Positions 1 to 11,611 of a stretch of 64,000 nt of DNA are shown here, piece by piece. The notes beneath the pieces were generated by a model, which was not told the origin of the DNA, ran no database searches, and was given only the letters and a program-made list of their open reading frames with translations. Origin of the DNA: Sisyra terminalis (lineage: Eukaryota > Arthropoda > Insecta > Neuroptera > Sisyridae). The translations under genes were made by a program, and so were the position numbers. The stretch is from positions 36,715,050 to 36,779,049 of the forward strand of contig OY292277.1 in NCBI GenBank assembly GCA_958496175.1, in the 5' to 3' direction. Every line of letters begins with the position of its first letter. Position 1 is the first letter of the stretch.

Positions 1-303
1 ACTCTGACTTCATCTGTATATAGTCCCTGGCCAAATTAATAGACGCATTATAGGTTTTGTATAAAACCTGAAGTAAGAGCTATTTTATTTTAGGCCCATA
101 TTTTTGATTGGGCTTAACTTTCCTGTACAAATTTTATTTATTACGCTTATTATCTACTAGCGTAACCAAAAATCATATTTACTATAAATAAATTTTTACC
201 ATCAAATTAATTAAACATCTTCTTAATTATGCCGAGCTGAATTGTTTAATATTTAATTGAGAGCTCGTTTACTGACATTTAAGTTCCCATTCTGCGCAGT
301 ATG

Positions 304-701
304 CTTAACGTGACCATATTTTTTTTGCTTCAAAGGGGACACCAGTAAAATTTAATACGAAAACTGGAAAACCATATATTATTTTTGCGTAAAATGACAA
401 CACTAGAAATATAGTAAAACTCAGTGCTTCTTTATTAGAAAAAAAAAATAGTTAAAAAATTACAACATATGATTTTATTATATGACGTATGATTTATATC
501 CATGTACTATAGGTTTATGGTCTATAGGTTTTATACTATAGGTATATGAATATGTATACAATATACCTACATAATGATTTTGGTTGTGATGAATTAATAA
601 GTAACTATCATAGGTCCCTTTTTCTCAAAGCGGGACATTTTTAGGTTCTTCAGGGACAGCGGGACACAAAACCCAAAAGCGGGACCTATGGTCACGTTAA
701 G
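304..701. mobile_element. Nested TTAA-flanked MITE inside the Tc1-like element
   Basis: A roughly 400-bp unit bounded by inverted repeats: CTTAACGTGACCATA at the left and its reverse complement at the right. TTAA sits at both ends (305-308 and 697-700), the piggyBac-type target, and a TATG directly outside each end is an alternative 4-bp target duplication. The subterminal region is rich in GGGAC motifs. There is no coding capacity. It interrupts the Tc1-like element, so it is the younger insertion. The superfamily is inferred from TTAA alone and is uncertain. Confidence 0.6.
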
Positions 702-777
702 TATGCTGTCTATGTAGGACAATACCGTCTACTGTATTTGTGGATGATGATTCCATACGTGAATATTTTTCTAAGAG

Positions 778-912
778 CTATTTTTCTGTTGTGACCATCT
801 CTTTAGCTACTTTTTTCTTCAGCAATTTCCACATATTTTCAATAGGTTTCAAGTCAAGGCTATTATCCTAAAGTAGGGCAATAGGGATAATTAACAAGGT
901 TTTACCCTTACC
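778..912 (-). pseudogene. Tc1-type transposase C-terminal remnant
   Basis: The minus strand reads, after a short stretch, one in-frame stop and then DNSLDLKPIENMWKLLKKKV followed by a final stop. The P-I-E-N-x-W block is the hallmark of the third catalytic acidic residue of Tc1/IS630 DDE/D transposases, usually preceded by SPDLN. Only about 44 codons are recognisable, against roughly 340 in an intact enzyme, and the internal stop shows it is non-functional. Confidence 0.75.
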
Positions 913-1877
913 AAGAACATATATTTCTTAAAAATTAATACAACTTTTTATAATGTAAAATATAAACAATATTAAATTAACTTTAGTAAAATATGTACAT
1001 TTTGTAAAAAATTTTAAGTGCGTCTATTAATATGGTCAGAGACTGTATATATGTTACAGTGAATTTGTATTACCAGTAAAAATATATTCTCACTGGTGAA
1101 AATATATTAGGTTTACTAGAAAATAATGTCGTTTTCAAACCAATAGTTATTCATTTGCCATTTATCTGCTTATTTATCAATTTAGTAAAAATTAATGCCA
1201 CAATGTTTATTTATGCCAAATGAGTTTTTTTAAGTTCAAATTCAATAACTTTAATTTCTTCAACTGGTACCAAATGACAAAAAATTCAACCAATAAAAAT
1301 TTAAGGAGGGAAATGGTGTCAAATGTATGCCAGAAAGTCGAAGAGCTGTCAAATAATCCTAATCAAACTTAATTGACCGGCCAAATACCCAAAAGTGTCC
1401 AAAAACTATTAACAGATAAAATGCTATGCTGCAACACGGTAATGAAAGATACCTCTGCAAAAGAAAAGCCCTGGAAAAAACTAATTAATTAAGGGGAAGG
1501 TGATATTGCCGTACCCACTATAATCGTCCAAAGTTATTTCATCGGATTTCTATTTATTTCAATCGTTACCACATTTAATAAGTGGTAAAAAATTGAAACC
1601 TTAAGTGGTGTTCAAAATGTATTTTTTTGATATTTTCCTTGCTAATCAATTGATTTTTACTAATAACGCATTAAAAATTTGTAAACTAGATTGCACAACG
1701 TTGGTACTATTGAGGCTGATTATATAATTGATTTAAAATCAAAAGTTGTAACAAAATTTTGTCTTTTAACTGTATATTGAAAAAACGACAATAATTTCCG
1801 GTACCCCTAATATTAGGTAGAGACCTATATTAGATAGATCTTAGCGAATTAAAAAAATAATAGAAGTATCTGTACCT

Positions 1878-2098
1878 ACAGTCCCTGGCCGTATTAATAG
1901 ATCCATATTATTGATTGGGTTTAACTTTCTTGTACAAATTTTACTTATTACACTTATTACCAACTAATGTGACCAAAAATCATATTTACTAAAAAAATAA
2001 ATTGATACCATCAAATTAATTAAACATCTTCTTAATTATGGCGAAATGAATTGTTTAATATTGAATTGAAAACCTGTTTACTGATATTTAAGTTCCTA
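1878..2098 (+). mobile_element. Truncated second copy of the same Tc1-like element
   Basis: The segment repeats the left part of the first Tc1-like element (about 21-292) in the same orientation, starting with the same CAGTCCCTGGCC end and running through the shared AATTAATTAAACATCTTC block. Homology stops at the point where the first copy is broken by its nested MITE, and no right end follows. It is a 5'-end fragment. The interval 1048-1877 between the two copies shows no recognisable coding sequence. Confidence 0.7.
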
Positions 2099-2779
2099 GG
2101 TGTAGGTGTAGGTTTGAATAATATATTTTTAGATTATTTCTGAATATTTTTAACTACAACAGTTAAATATATACTAATACTAGCTGACCCGGCAAACTTC
2201 GTAGTGCCTAACAGGAATTGAACGTAGTGTTTTTTATGAACGAATATTTTAGCTACTCTTAATTTATAATTTTAATAACAAACTAATACGAATACAATTA
2301 TGAAGTTCAATATTTAATTAGAACAATATTATATAATAATATTATATTATACAATGGGAGTAAAAATTATTAATAAAAAACAAAAATAAGTTAATTCAAT
2401 GGCATGTCAACAATTCATTTAATTTATTGAAGCTATGAATTTTGGTGCATGCATTGCCCTCAGATTGATTCTCCTCATTGAAGTACGTTGCTATTACATT
2501 GACATACGATTTGTCAAATCAAATATCTTAAATATACTAAATAAAGTCAGGTTATTTAGATCATTTTTTAACTAAAAAATTACTGGACTGATTTTGATGA
2601 TTAATGATTAGTTCAATTCACCATCGCTCCAAATAGCAGAGTAACTATTATTAACTATTAACATATCTTAATAATACACGGAAAAATATGAATAAAATCA
2701 GTTTTTAAATAATTAGGCTTGGAATTTTTCGTAGTTGGCAGTTCACGTGACCCACACTTTGATGTCAATGCTATCAATT

Positions 2780-4190
2780 TCATACTGTCTGTAACTCTTT
2801 CTTAAAGGCATATAACGATAGTTATTGAAAGATCTATCTTCGCATTGACTCAATATGTTTTGAAAGCGCAATGATTTTATTGTTGGTGATTTCCCCCAAA
2901 CAGTGCCAAGTATTCCAAGATGGAATTCTACCAATAAAATAAATACTTGCTTAAAATCATAAAATCTGTGGCACAATGTAAAGAAATTTCAGTTGGAGAC
3001 ATAAGGCATGCGTTGTGGAATGATCAATCTGCTCAAAAATTTCCCAAGCAAATGTTGAATATCGGTAATAACCATGTTCTTGTCAACGAATTGAGTGTAT
3101 TGATTTCATTTCCTTTGAATTTTTGGGATTTCGTCTCATTCAATTTTTTTTACATAATTGCTAGCTTTTTCACAAAACCACTGAATAATGTTTTAGTAAA
3201 CTTAATTAGAATAAAAATTCAAACAATGAACACGGCCATTTATTAATTTCTTGGAGAAATCATCAGCAGAAGGATCGTTCAGCAATACAATTTTCTTGTT
3301 TTCTTCCATCTGAAGTTTATTTATATGGTACCAGATATTTGATAATTTAAAGCAAGCATTTATTTTATCGACAACAGTCGATCCTTAATGTCTGAAGTCG
3401 TCCACTGTATGGAAATATTTAAAAACAATCAAATTAAACTCGAAAATGTAATTCGAATTGCAGAATAACTAATTTAGAAAAGTGTTTTCCGAACAATTGA
3501 TCGATGTTAGTAATGGCAAAATTTCTGTTGACACATTACCTGCATACATTACATTCTTTGCCATTTTTTTCACTTTACTAAATCAAAGACCGAACTCATC
3601 GAGAGGGTGTTCCCAAACTTGGTTACAAATTACAAAAATCATGTTTGGTTGAGAGAACGTGTTATATTGACCCCAAAAAACGTTGTCAACGAAAATGATA
3701 TTAATGAAATAGATAGTTCAGATTCAAAATAGGAAAACTGGCGAATTAGAGACCTGCAATTCGGTTGATTGTGTTACTAATAAAGATGATGTTTTCAATT
3801 ATGGATAGAATTTTAAATTCGCTGAAATTTTCCGGGTTACCGCCTCATAATCCAATTAAAAATTGGATCAGTAATCCTTATGTTGTGGAATATATAGATC
3901 AACCACGTTTTGGTCATAACACCCGACTTGCGGTGAAAAAATTAATGAGCAACCTTATCGAAGTTACAAATTGAATTGAAAATACAAAGCAGAAGACATT
4001 TTGATTCCACATATCTCAGTTTTCCGAACGACGTGTCGTGTGACTTTAATCGACTACAATTTTCTGCATTTTCAGATACCTCCGTAATTTTTGGACAATG
4101 ATTCGTTTTATTGTTTATGTTTGCGGATTATGAATACAACGCCTGTCAATTTCTGTATCTGTATTGCTCATAAAATACATTTGTAAGATT
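2780..4190 (+). pseudogene. Helitron Rep/Helicase (PIF1-like) remnant
   Basis: Read on the plus strand with frameshifts and stops, the segment gives successive PIF1/Helitron helicase landmarks: GDFPQTVPSIPR (about 2866, the GDFRQTLPVIPR motif), INTCLKS, then a segment ending FPKQMLNIGNN (about 3030), then FSEQLIDVSNGKISVD (about 3487), ELIERVFPNLVTNYKNHVWL (about 3593), LKFSGLPPHN (about 3820), NTRLAVKKLMSNLIE (about 3919), AEDILIPHIS (about 3993) and a final EYNACQFLYLYCS (about 4131), matching the ENACxxxGQLYVACS end of the helicase. Family identity is clear; the gene is dead. The FxKQLLxIGNG-type motif occurs twice, so two helicase fragments of different origin seem to be joined near 3250-3480. 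Confidence 0.8.
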
Positions 4191-4654
4191 TGATGATCTA
4201 GTAGTGGTCTAGTAGTGGTAACAGCGCTTCCAGTAAGTGATAAATTTGTTCTTGCCTGCATTTGTTTAAGATTTTCTTAAATTATTTGAAAAATAAAAAT
4301 TAATTTAAATGTTATCCAAAAATTATTATGGAATTATACCTTGAAGGGGGACATGAATTTATCCAGCACAATATGCGTTGCCCCAAACGACGTTGTTTGT
4401 AATCAACTGTTATATTTTTGAGTTTTGGTCCAGAAATTTTAAGAATCATTTCCTAGCCTATAATCTAATGAGCGTAACGGATCTGGTGATGGGACCAATT
4501 GTGGCAATTTCACTTTTCCACCAGCTCAACATAACCCAGTATATTCACAGCTGTAGTTATGGTTGTTTAGAAGTGCGGTGGGGAAAATTAGAGTGAGGGC
4601 GGTTTCCCTATGCTTACACAATGGGCATTGTAGTTATATCATTTTGATAACAGA

Positions 4655-4920
4655 AATTTAAATAACGCCATTTCACTTAATTATTATGTAAGTTTATGTA
4701 GTAGGGGAACTTATACCAAATACCATAGAGGCGGTTTTTAATTTTTATTTGTTTCTTAACAAAGAAACTTTTTATAATCTTTTTTTTATGAACCAATCAA
4801 CAATCAAACTTTTTAAAATCTAATTTTTATGAACTAATGATTGCAACCTGGAGAAATTATATATTCTGCAGAAAAGCATTATGGAATCAATTTTTTGTCA
4901 TATTTCATTATCATCAATAA

Positions 4921-4970
<50 letters not shown>

Positions 4971-5230
4971 TTTCTATGCTAACTCTTCTTCGGTATTTAG
5001 AACTATTTGAAAACCAATTGTTGTTATATGACAAAAAATTGCTTCCATAATGCTTTTTAGCAGAATATATAATTGCTCCAGTTCACAATTATTGGTTCAT
5101 AAAAATTAGATTTTAAAAAGTTTGATTGTTGAAAAACAAACAAAAATTAAAAACCGCCTCTATGGTATTTGATATAAGTACCTACTACCTAAACTCTCAT
5201 ACTAATTAAGTGAAATGACGTTATTTAAAA
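4655..5230. repeat. Fold-back hairpin element with (TA)n tip
   Basis: Two arms of about 265 bp are near-perfect inverted repeats: the left starts with TTTAAATAACGCCATTTCAC and the right ends with its complement. Shared inner blocks include ACCATAGAGGCGGTTTTTAA and its complement at about 5145-5166. The centre (about 4919-4965) is a (TA)n run. There is no protein-coding potential. A palindrome this long with an AT-repeat tip fits a fold-back MITE, or an inverted duplication seeded at a TA repeat. Confidence 0.8.
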
Positions 5231-5975
5231 TGCTGTAGTTAAAATTATATAACAAAAACAGACACTTATTGTTAATTATTCATTTATTTGTAAATTACAC
5301 TTATTAAATTCAAAATTTCGATTGTTGATTAACTTTACATTTTCTCAAAGAAACTTAATCACCCCAATTCACTCTTTTAGGGCAGGTTTTTTAAAAAAAA
5401 AATATTTTCACATGCCTACTTCTTATAAGGAACACACCGAATATTAAAATTTTATCTGGCAGAGGAGATATATAATTACACGATTTTATGTATGCACGGT
5501 TTTTAAAACGTATTTACTTTAAGCTTTAATAAAAAAAATTATTTTTTACTACTACTTTTACTTTTTTCGTTAATATTCCGTTAAAATAGGGGTTGATCGT
5601 AGAAGGGTGAAAATTAAGAGTAATATGATTTTTTGTTATTCTTAGTCATGACAAAATAAAAATCTAGCCAAAAAAATTAAAGTTTTTAATTAATAAAAAA
5701 ATAAGGGTTGATCATAGAGGGGTGAAAATTTAGGGTTGTATGTATTTTTGTATGATGTATCATAAAAAAATAAAAACAAAAAATTTTATCCAAAAAATAA
5801 AAAAAAAAATTTAAGGGTGGACCACCCTTACCATTTAGGGGGATGAAAAATAGATGTTGTCCGATTCTCATGCCTACCGAATATACATAGAAAATTTTAT
5901 GAAAATCGGTCGAGCCGTTTCGGAGGAGTTTAGCAACGCACCCCGTGACACGAGAATTTTATATATTAGATAAAT

Positions 5976-7860
5976 TTTACTTTTTAAATGAAACTCAAAA
6001 TAACGAAATAAATAACGCGAGATATTTTAAATTTACACGTGTAATTCCATAACTGTCCTCTGTGTTTGGAATATAAAACTTATCTATGCCGAACTGTTTG
6101 GGTATCGAAAAGTAATGTTAAAAGATTTAATAAAATTTCCCAACAGGCAGACAAAAGTGTTAAAAAAAACCCTATTTGAAGGAACCAATGATAACTGCAC
6201 ACAATGAAGAACCTTAGCAAATTATAAAACTTGTATATCATTGGGGTAAACAATCTAGGGAAATACATATTAGAATTTAGGATTGACGTTACATAAAACT
6301 TTTATTTTAAAATGAATTTTAATCTAAACATTTCATTTGGATTTAATTATTAATTTATGTATGTGCTACCTATCAAAATGAAATTTATAAAATCTTCAAT
6401 CAGAAAAATTAAATTAAAAATGTTAAGACCCATTCACTGTTCAGAGAAGTGGGAAGATAGAGGATCTAGTCATTAATAAAACAAAGTGAAAAAATAAAAG
6501 TTTCTTTTCAATATATGTCTCATTTTCTAATCAATACAACTTCTTTAATATTAATTATTTAAGATCAAACAAATAGTGAGAAGATTTTCAGATGCTATCA
6601 AAAGCAACTACGTTTAAAATTTCTGAGATTCCCTGTAGAAAAATTTAAATTTGACCAGATTAAAAGATACAAATTTTGATGTATTCAAATCAGTGATTCG
6701 AATTGTTAATGAATTGAATGATTGACATTCGTTTGATCAACATTCCACTAGAATATTTAAATTTACTTAAGACCCCTTTAACGTATTCGTCAATTTCACA
6801 AAATTGCACTTAACAATTCAAACATACAAGCCATAATAAAATTGGAAATTTATTAAAAATTGAAAATACGTAAAACGAAGACTTTTGTTTTTGGTTTATT
6901 TATTTTGATCCGGGAACTCTAGAGAAAAAAAATATAAAATTCAAGGAGCTTCTATCTTGACACTGGTATTACACATGTAGGTATTTGTTCATGCAAATAA
7001 TGTTCACACGTGATAAGTTTCGATAATACAAAAATCGTATTAAACACACGATGACTTTGAGGTTCTTTATTTAGGAGCCTTTATATTCTTGCTAGATTGT
7101 TACATCCGTTTTCAACAATAAATTTCCTTTTTGAAGTAGAACTTCGTCTAGGATTTCTATAATTAAGCAGCTTTATTTATAGTTTATTAGCAAATAACCA
7201 TGACAACTAATAAGCTTAAAGCTTTCAGTATCCATATCACTGTTTATGACTGTTTATATGGTTAACTTTTGACTTTGCATTCGCCAAGGTCCCTAAAATG
7301 TACGTATATGTGAGTTACTAAAATTAAGCTCTCATATTAGTAATATCTTGAGACTTTTCACGCACAATATAAGAAATATCTTACAACTCTTTTACCTATT
7401 AAAAATATGATTCTATGGTTTGTATATATTTATATATTTTCGACAAAAAAAACCTATGGTCAAATTCTAATTTCACCTTCTTTTGATTTTTGAAAAGTAA
7501 TTTTTGGTATAAAGTAAAACTATAAAGTAAAGACTATAAGTAAAACTATAAAGTATAATGTAAAGTAAGACCCACTGTTTTATTATAACCCGAGGAGCCA
7601 AAACCAAAAGTGTATCGATATATTGGATTTAAATATTTGTTGTTGGTTTGAAATTAATTTAAAAATACATAGTTTAAGAAACTTTTCTTCCAAAATTCAT
7701 CGCTTGAGTCTCAATTATATTTTGAAGTATCTATAAATAATTTATGATTTTATCATTTGTCGTTGGAAAATTGAATTTATTATTTGAAAACTCTAGCAAT
7801 TCAAACTTCAATGAAAAATGTTCTTAATGAATTCAAAATAAAGTTTGTTTAGGAAATTCA
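5976..7860. other. Intergenic, no gene recognised
   Basis: AT-rich sequence without a recognisable coding frame. The only local structure seen is a short run of degenerate direct repeats of the type AAAACTATAAAGTA at about 7516-7567. Confidence 0.5.
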
Positions 7861-7863
7861 TAT

Positions 7864-7992
7864 TTTGGCTAAGTGGTCAAGATGACCATTCCAAAATTAA
7901 TAAATGCCAGGTTCAACTCTCGTACTGAACTTTTCAATATTTTTTGATTTACGTATTTATATTAACCTTTTAGTCACTAAAGACTTTAACAG
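7864..7992 (+). mobile_element. tRNA-derived SINE, copy 1
   Basis: The head resembles a Ser/Leu-type tRNA: an A box TGGCTAAGTGG with following GTCAAGATGACC, then a degenerate B box GGTTCAACTCT. The tail shared by all copies is a block close to TTTTCAATATTT(C/T)T(C/T)GATTTACG, then a stretch ending in AGTCACTAAAGACTTTA. RNA polymerase III box positions and the tRNA-unrelated body fit a SINE. The family consensus is about 130-150 bp. Confidence 0.7.
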
Positions 7993-8299
7993 TTATAAAG
8001 CCTAGCTTTACTAGAAGAGTTCAGTTTATAGTTTGATATTTAAAAAAATGTTATTTAATAAACCTAAAGCTAAATTTAACATCTTGTGTTCTATGTTGAC
8101 AAATTCATTAATTGAATATGAAGTATTATTGAATTTATTTTGGAAATCGTCCGTCTTTGTTTGAAACATTTATACCCATATTGTTCTTTCTTACTAATTG
8201 ACAACAATTTTGCATCATTTTTTTTCAATAAATTGTTTGTTCTGATGTAAACTGGTGCTAAACACCATAAACTCTTGTTGAATAATTTTGGTATTGGTA

Positions 8300-8430
8300 A
8301 TCCAACTGATGGTCGAAAAGTCAAGGTGGCCTCTCCAAAATTGATAGGTGCTAGGTTCCGATCCTCGTATCGAACAAATTTTCAATATTTCTCGATTTAT
8401 GATTTTTTATTAACCCTAGATTCTTAAAAA
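8300..8430 (+). mobile_element. tRNA-derived SINE, copy 2
   Basis: Same family: GATGGTCGAAAAGTCAAGGT head, B box-like GGTTCCGATCC, and the shared body block AAATTTTCAATATTTCTCG. It is preceded by a unit (about 8237-8300, TGGTGCTAAACACCATAAAC) that is repeated upstream of copy 3 at about 8451, so these copies are carried in a larger repeated unit. Confidence 0.65.
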
Positions 8431-8442
8431 CTGTTGATTCCC

Positions 8443-8840
8443 TGATATAAGCTGGTGGTAAACACCATCAATTCTTGTTGAATATTTTTGGTATACCTAG
8501 GTATGTCTACTGATGATCGAGTCTAAGTCTCATGGTTACGAAGGTATAGCATTACTTATACCAACGTAAAATTCAATACTAAATGTTTATTTTAAAGCTC
8601 TATATATTTCGTCTGATTTCGTAAACATGTTTCGTCTGAAATCAACATGAGAAAAAATAATATTAGATTTTGATGAAATTTGGTATAGAAAAAAATATTT
8701 TCGAATGCTTACTGATGGCCAAGTGGTTAATGGTAGGTGTTGGGTTAGGTCCTTGCATTGAGCAAATTTTCAATATTTCTAGATTTATAGTTTTTTATTA
8801 ATTCTAGAGTCGTCAAAAACCTTGGCAGGTAAGTGACGAT
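8443..8840 (+). mobile_element. SINE copy 3 with long upstream repeat module
   Basis: The SINE proper is at about 8708-8835 (CTGATGGCCAAGTGG head, shared AAATTTTCAATATTTCTAG body; the B-box part is shortened). The preceding about 300 bp, including TTACGAAGGTATAGCATTAC and GAAATCAACATGAGAAA, is found again immediately upstream of the SINE copy at 31 kb (about 30838-31010). The SINE head therefore travels as part of a longer composite repeat in at least two places. Confidence 0.6.
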
Positions 8841-11610
8841 AGATAACGATTGAAAAAAAACTTGGTATATACTTCTTTTTTGCAAATATTACAAAAATTC
8901 GAAATTAAGTTCATAAATTTGGATATCATTCATTAAAGTTTAAAAGTAATGACTGTGATTGATGTATAAATGTAGTATAAGGGTTAAGAAGTCATAAAAG
9001 TTTTAAATGGGTCCCCAAAAAATGTACTTCTGAAAATATTTTTTTTTAACAAAAAAGTTTTAATTTTGTGAGTATAGAAGTTCTGTAATTTCAAACCTAA
9101 GCAGATATATCAATGAAAATAATTTACTTTCCATTACAATTTAAAGCAGTAGCGCAGCTACTGCCAGACCATAATTATAAGAATAATTTCCGTAAACATT
9201 CGGTATATTTAAACAACGTGTTATAAAGAAGGACGTCAGCTAGGATTGCCAATTGACCACCGCTTCCGCCTTTTAATTTCAATGTTTTAATGCTGTCTGT
9301 CTGTCCGTCTGTCCATCTTTATATGTGAGAGAGAGTTAATAACACTGATTTATTTATGACAGATTCCAGGATGAGACTTTTCAAATGGTAAATATTCGCA
9401 GCGTAACTCAAACGGAACAAGACGTACCTACTCACATATAATGGGTTTCACTCTATTATTCTTTTAGTATATATTTTTTTTTATAATTATTTTTCCCACA
9501 ATCTTTTCACTGTAAACAAAGTTTTAAGTAAAAAAGAAATCTGTTTCCTTTTTTCTTTGCTTTTTTTTTGGGATCTTCAAGAACGAATTGGGAAATTGAT
9601 TTGACTGCACTGGGGACTTTATCGAATTGGTGATCTATGCGAGAAAAAAAATGAGACCTAGTTTTTGCGGGAATTTCGAATTGATTAATGGGGTTTCTAT
9701 AATGTGAAACGAGTTCAAATAAATCGTTGTGAAGTCATTGGAATTGTTCAAAGAGGCGACGACAACAACACTCACAGAAGCCACAACATATATAAGTACA
9801 AGTTTTGCCTTCATCCACACCACCTTCACGAACAAGTTGTACAAATATATGAATCTACCTACATAAGACATGAACATGTTCGAGAGACCACGATTGATGG
9901 CTTAATGTTGAACATTTTATGTCCATATGCAACAGGAATGGGAAAACAATACGAACATTTGTATATAATTTTTTTGTCGAATAAAACACGAATGATGTGC
10001 GGCGAATGATCGTGATTCTGTGTAGGTACACCAAAAGCGTTTCCCTGGTATACGAATAATATTATCGACATGGTTCAGTTGAAGTCCGAACGCTAACTCT
10101 GTAATTATCTATTATTTATAAAGGCCTTGGTGGCGCGGGCAGAAGCTGGAGGCAAAAGGTGCTTGTTATATACCACATAACAGAAACAAATTCGTTGAGG
10201 CACGCATCGGCTTCAGAGCATCTTCAGAAGTGGATGCTGGGAGAATGGGATACTGAATTACCAGAAGACGAGGAAGAATCTTCACCGATATATCTCGCAT
10301 GAATGAATTGAATCCAGTATAGCAAGTTTGGCCGCCTTCATTCATTTCAAAACCACCCCGAGGCTACGTTTGTCGTTTAACTTAAACACTCTTACGAAGA
10401 TGTTCTTTACTTGTGATGAGAGATATCTTCTCGTGGTCCAATCGGACCAGCCTGTATAACAACTTCGGATCAAACTCAATGAAAACAATAATTAGAATAT
10501 GTGGGGCTATACCCACAATTTAAAATTAAAAGGAAAAATGGTTTTTATACTTTACGTATTATTAAATATGAGAATACATGTACTTAAAAAAATCTTTCAA
10601 TATTTTTCTTTAAAATTTAGCTTTTTAATTATCACTTATGCTTATCATTAGCTGCTCTACCCATCCAATTTTATACGAACAGTTTAATGAGTCTTCAAAA
10701 ATCAACAATGAGAAAAAATATAATTGTGAGAATTTTTTTCAAACCTCATAGTATTAATACAAATCTCTTTACTTTTGTTATAGTTTACGTATAAATTAAA
10801 TAAGGTAATCCTTTTTTTTAGAAATTCTCATATTCTGTATGACTAAATTTTTTTTCCATAAAAAATAAAATTATATCATGGAATCAATCCAATGCACGAT
10901 AGTAAATCATTAGAAATCGCTTTACCTAATATTTTTTGTAAACTAATAAGGAAGCAATTATAAATTGTTTTTTTTTTTGACTAAGCGTTACAAATAGATT
11001 AGTTAGTCTACAAGATTAATTATAAAACTATAAAGTTTCAGAGGCAATGTTTTTAATAGAGATTTAAAAGCTTAATGTCGCGCCGTCTTAATGCATCTTT
11101 AATTTATCCATAAAAACTTTGTTCTACTAAATGCTTCGTTTTTTTTTCCATACACATTTAAAGACATATCGGAAATTATTATGTACTTTTTCACATACAT
11201 ATAAAGTATTATATTACATTTTTTTAATATACGATGGTTATTTTTCACTGCAGAAGTTCAGACATCAAGTATCGTTATTCTTCGAAACTCAAGTTTACAT
11301 GTGCAAAAAATTAGTAATTTAAAAATAGTTTTTTTGTTGTATAACATATTTTGATTCTTAAGTTTCTTATTAAGTAGAAAGCTATACTTTCGTGGTGAAT
11401 ATTAAGAATGAAAGTATTATAATTTTCTGCTAAAAAGATTCTTTTATGTTTATTATCATCAAAAAAGATTTTACAATGGCCTGAGTTTGATTGCTGATGG
11501 TTTATAAGTTAATGAGAAGAGAAATTCTAAAGCTATAAGATAAAAATTTCGCCGTTTTTTTTCTATTTTGTTTAAGTTTTGTAATAAAAATTTTGTAAGT
11601 TTAATTAAAG
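8841..11610. other. Intergenic, no gene recognised
   Basis: No coding sequence could be assigned. Minor structures: a perfect 8-bp-arm hairpin GCAGTAGC/GCTACTGC at 9146-9164, and a (GTCT)n-like microsatellite at about 9294-9318. A mixed-composition stretch at 10110-10480 is less AT-rich than its surroundings but its frames are broken and match no family I recognise. Confidence 0.45.
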
Positions 11611-11611
11611 C

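Larger units (their letters stand above)
21..1047 (-). mobile_element. Tc1/mariner-like transposon, degenerate
   Basis: The two ends are imperfect terminal inverted repeats of about 29 bp. The left end reads TAGTCCCTGGCCAAATTAAT and onward; the right end (1019-1047) read in reverse matches it with about four mismatches. Both begin at a TA dinucleotide, as expected for the Tc1/mariner superfamily. Between them on the minus strand lies a short transposase remnant (see 778-912). The left half is interrupted by a separate nested element at about 304-701. The element is dead: only the C-terminal catalytic segment of the transposase is recognisable and it has a stop codon. Confidence 0.75.
2172..5975 (+). 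mobile_element. Composite repeat block with Helitron remnants
   Basis: The block opens with TAGCTGACCCGGCAAACTTC and closes with a segment containing AATCGGTCGAGCCGTTTCGG and a TTTTATATATTAGAT end. Such paired signature segments recur in insect interspersed repeats. Inside lie broken Helitron helicase reading frames (2780-4190) and a large fold-back hairpin (4655-5230). Whether the two outer motifs are the true Helitron ends or belong to another repeat that captured the helicase cannot be decided here. 5240-5880 is AT-rich with short direct repeats of a GGGTTGATC(A/G)TAGA motif (about 5590 and 5704) and no coding signal. Confidence 0.5.

Noticed and set aside
4919..4965. (TA)n tract as a stand-alone microsatellite
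   Set aside because: It is the exact centre of the large hairpin and is better described as its loop.
9704..10071. Overlapping open frames of 70-101 codons on both strands
   Set aside because: The frames shadow one another, the longest begins with GTG, and none resembles a known protein.
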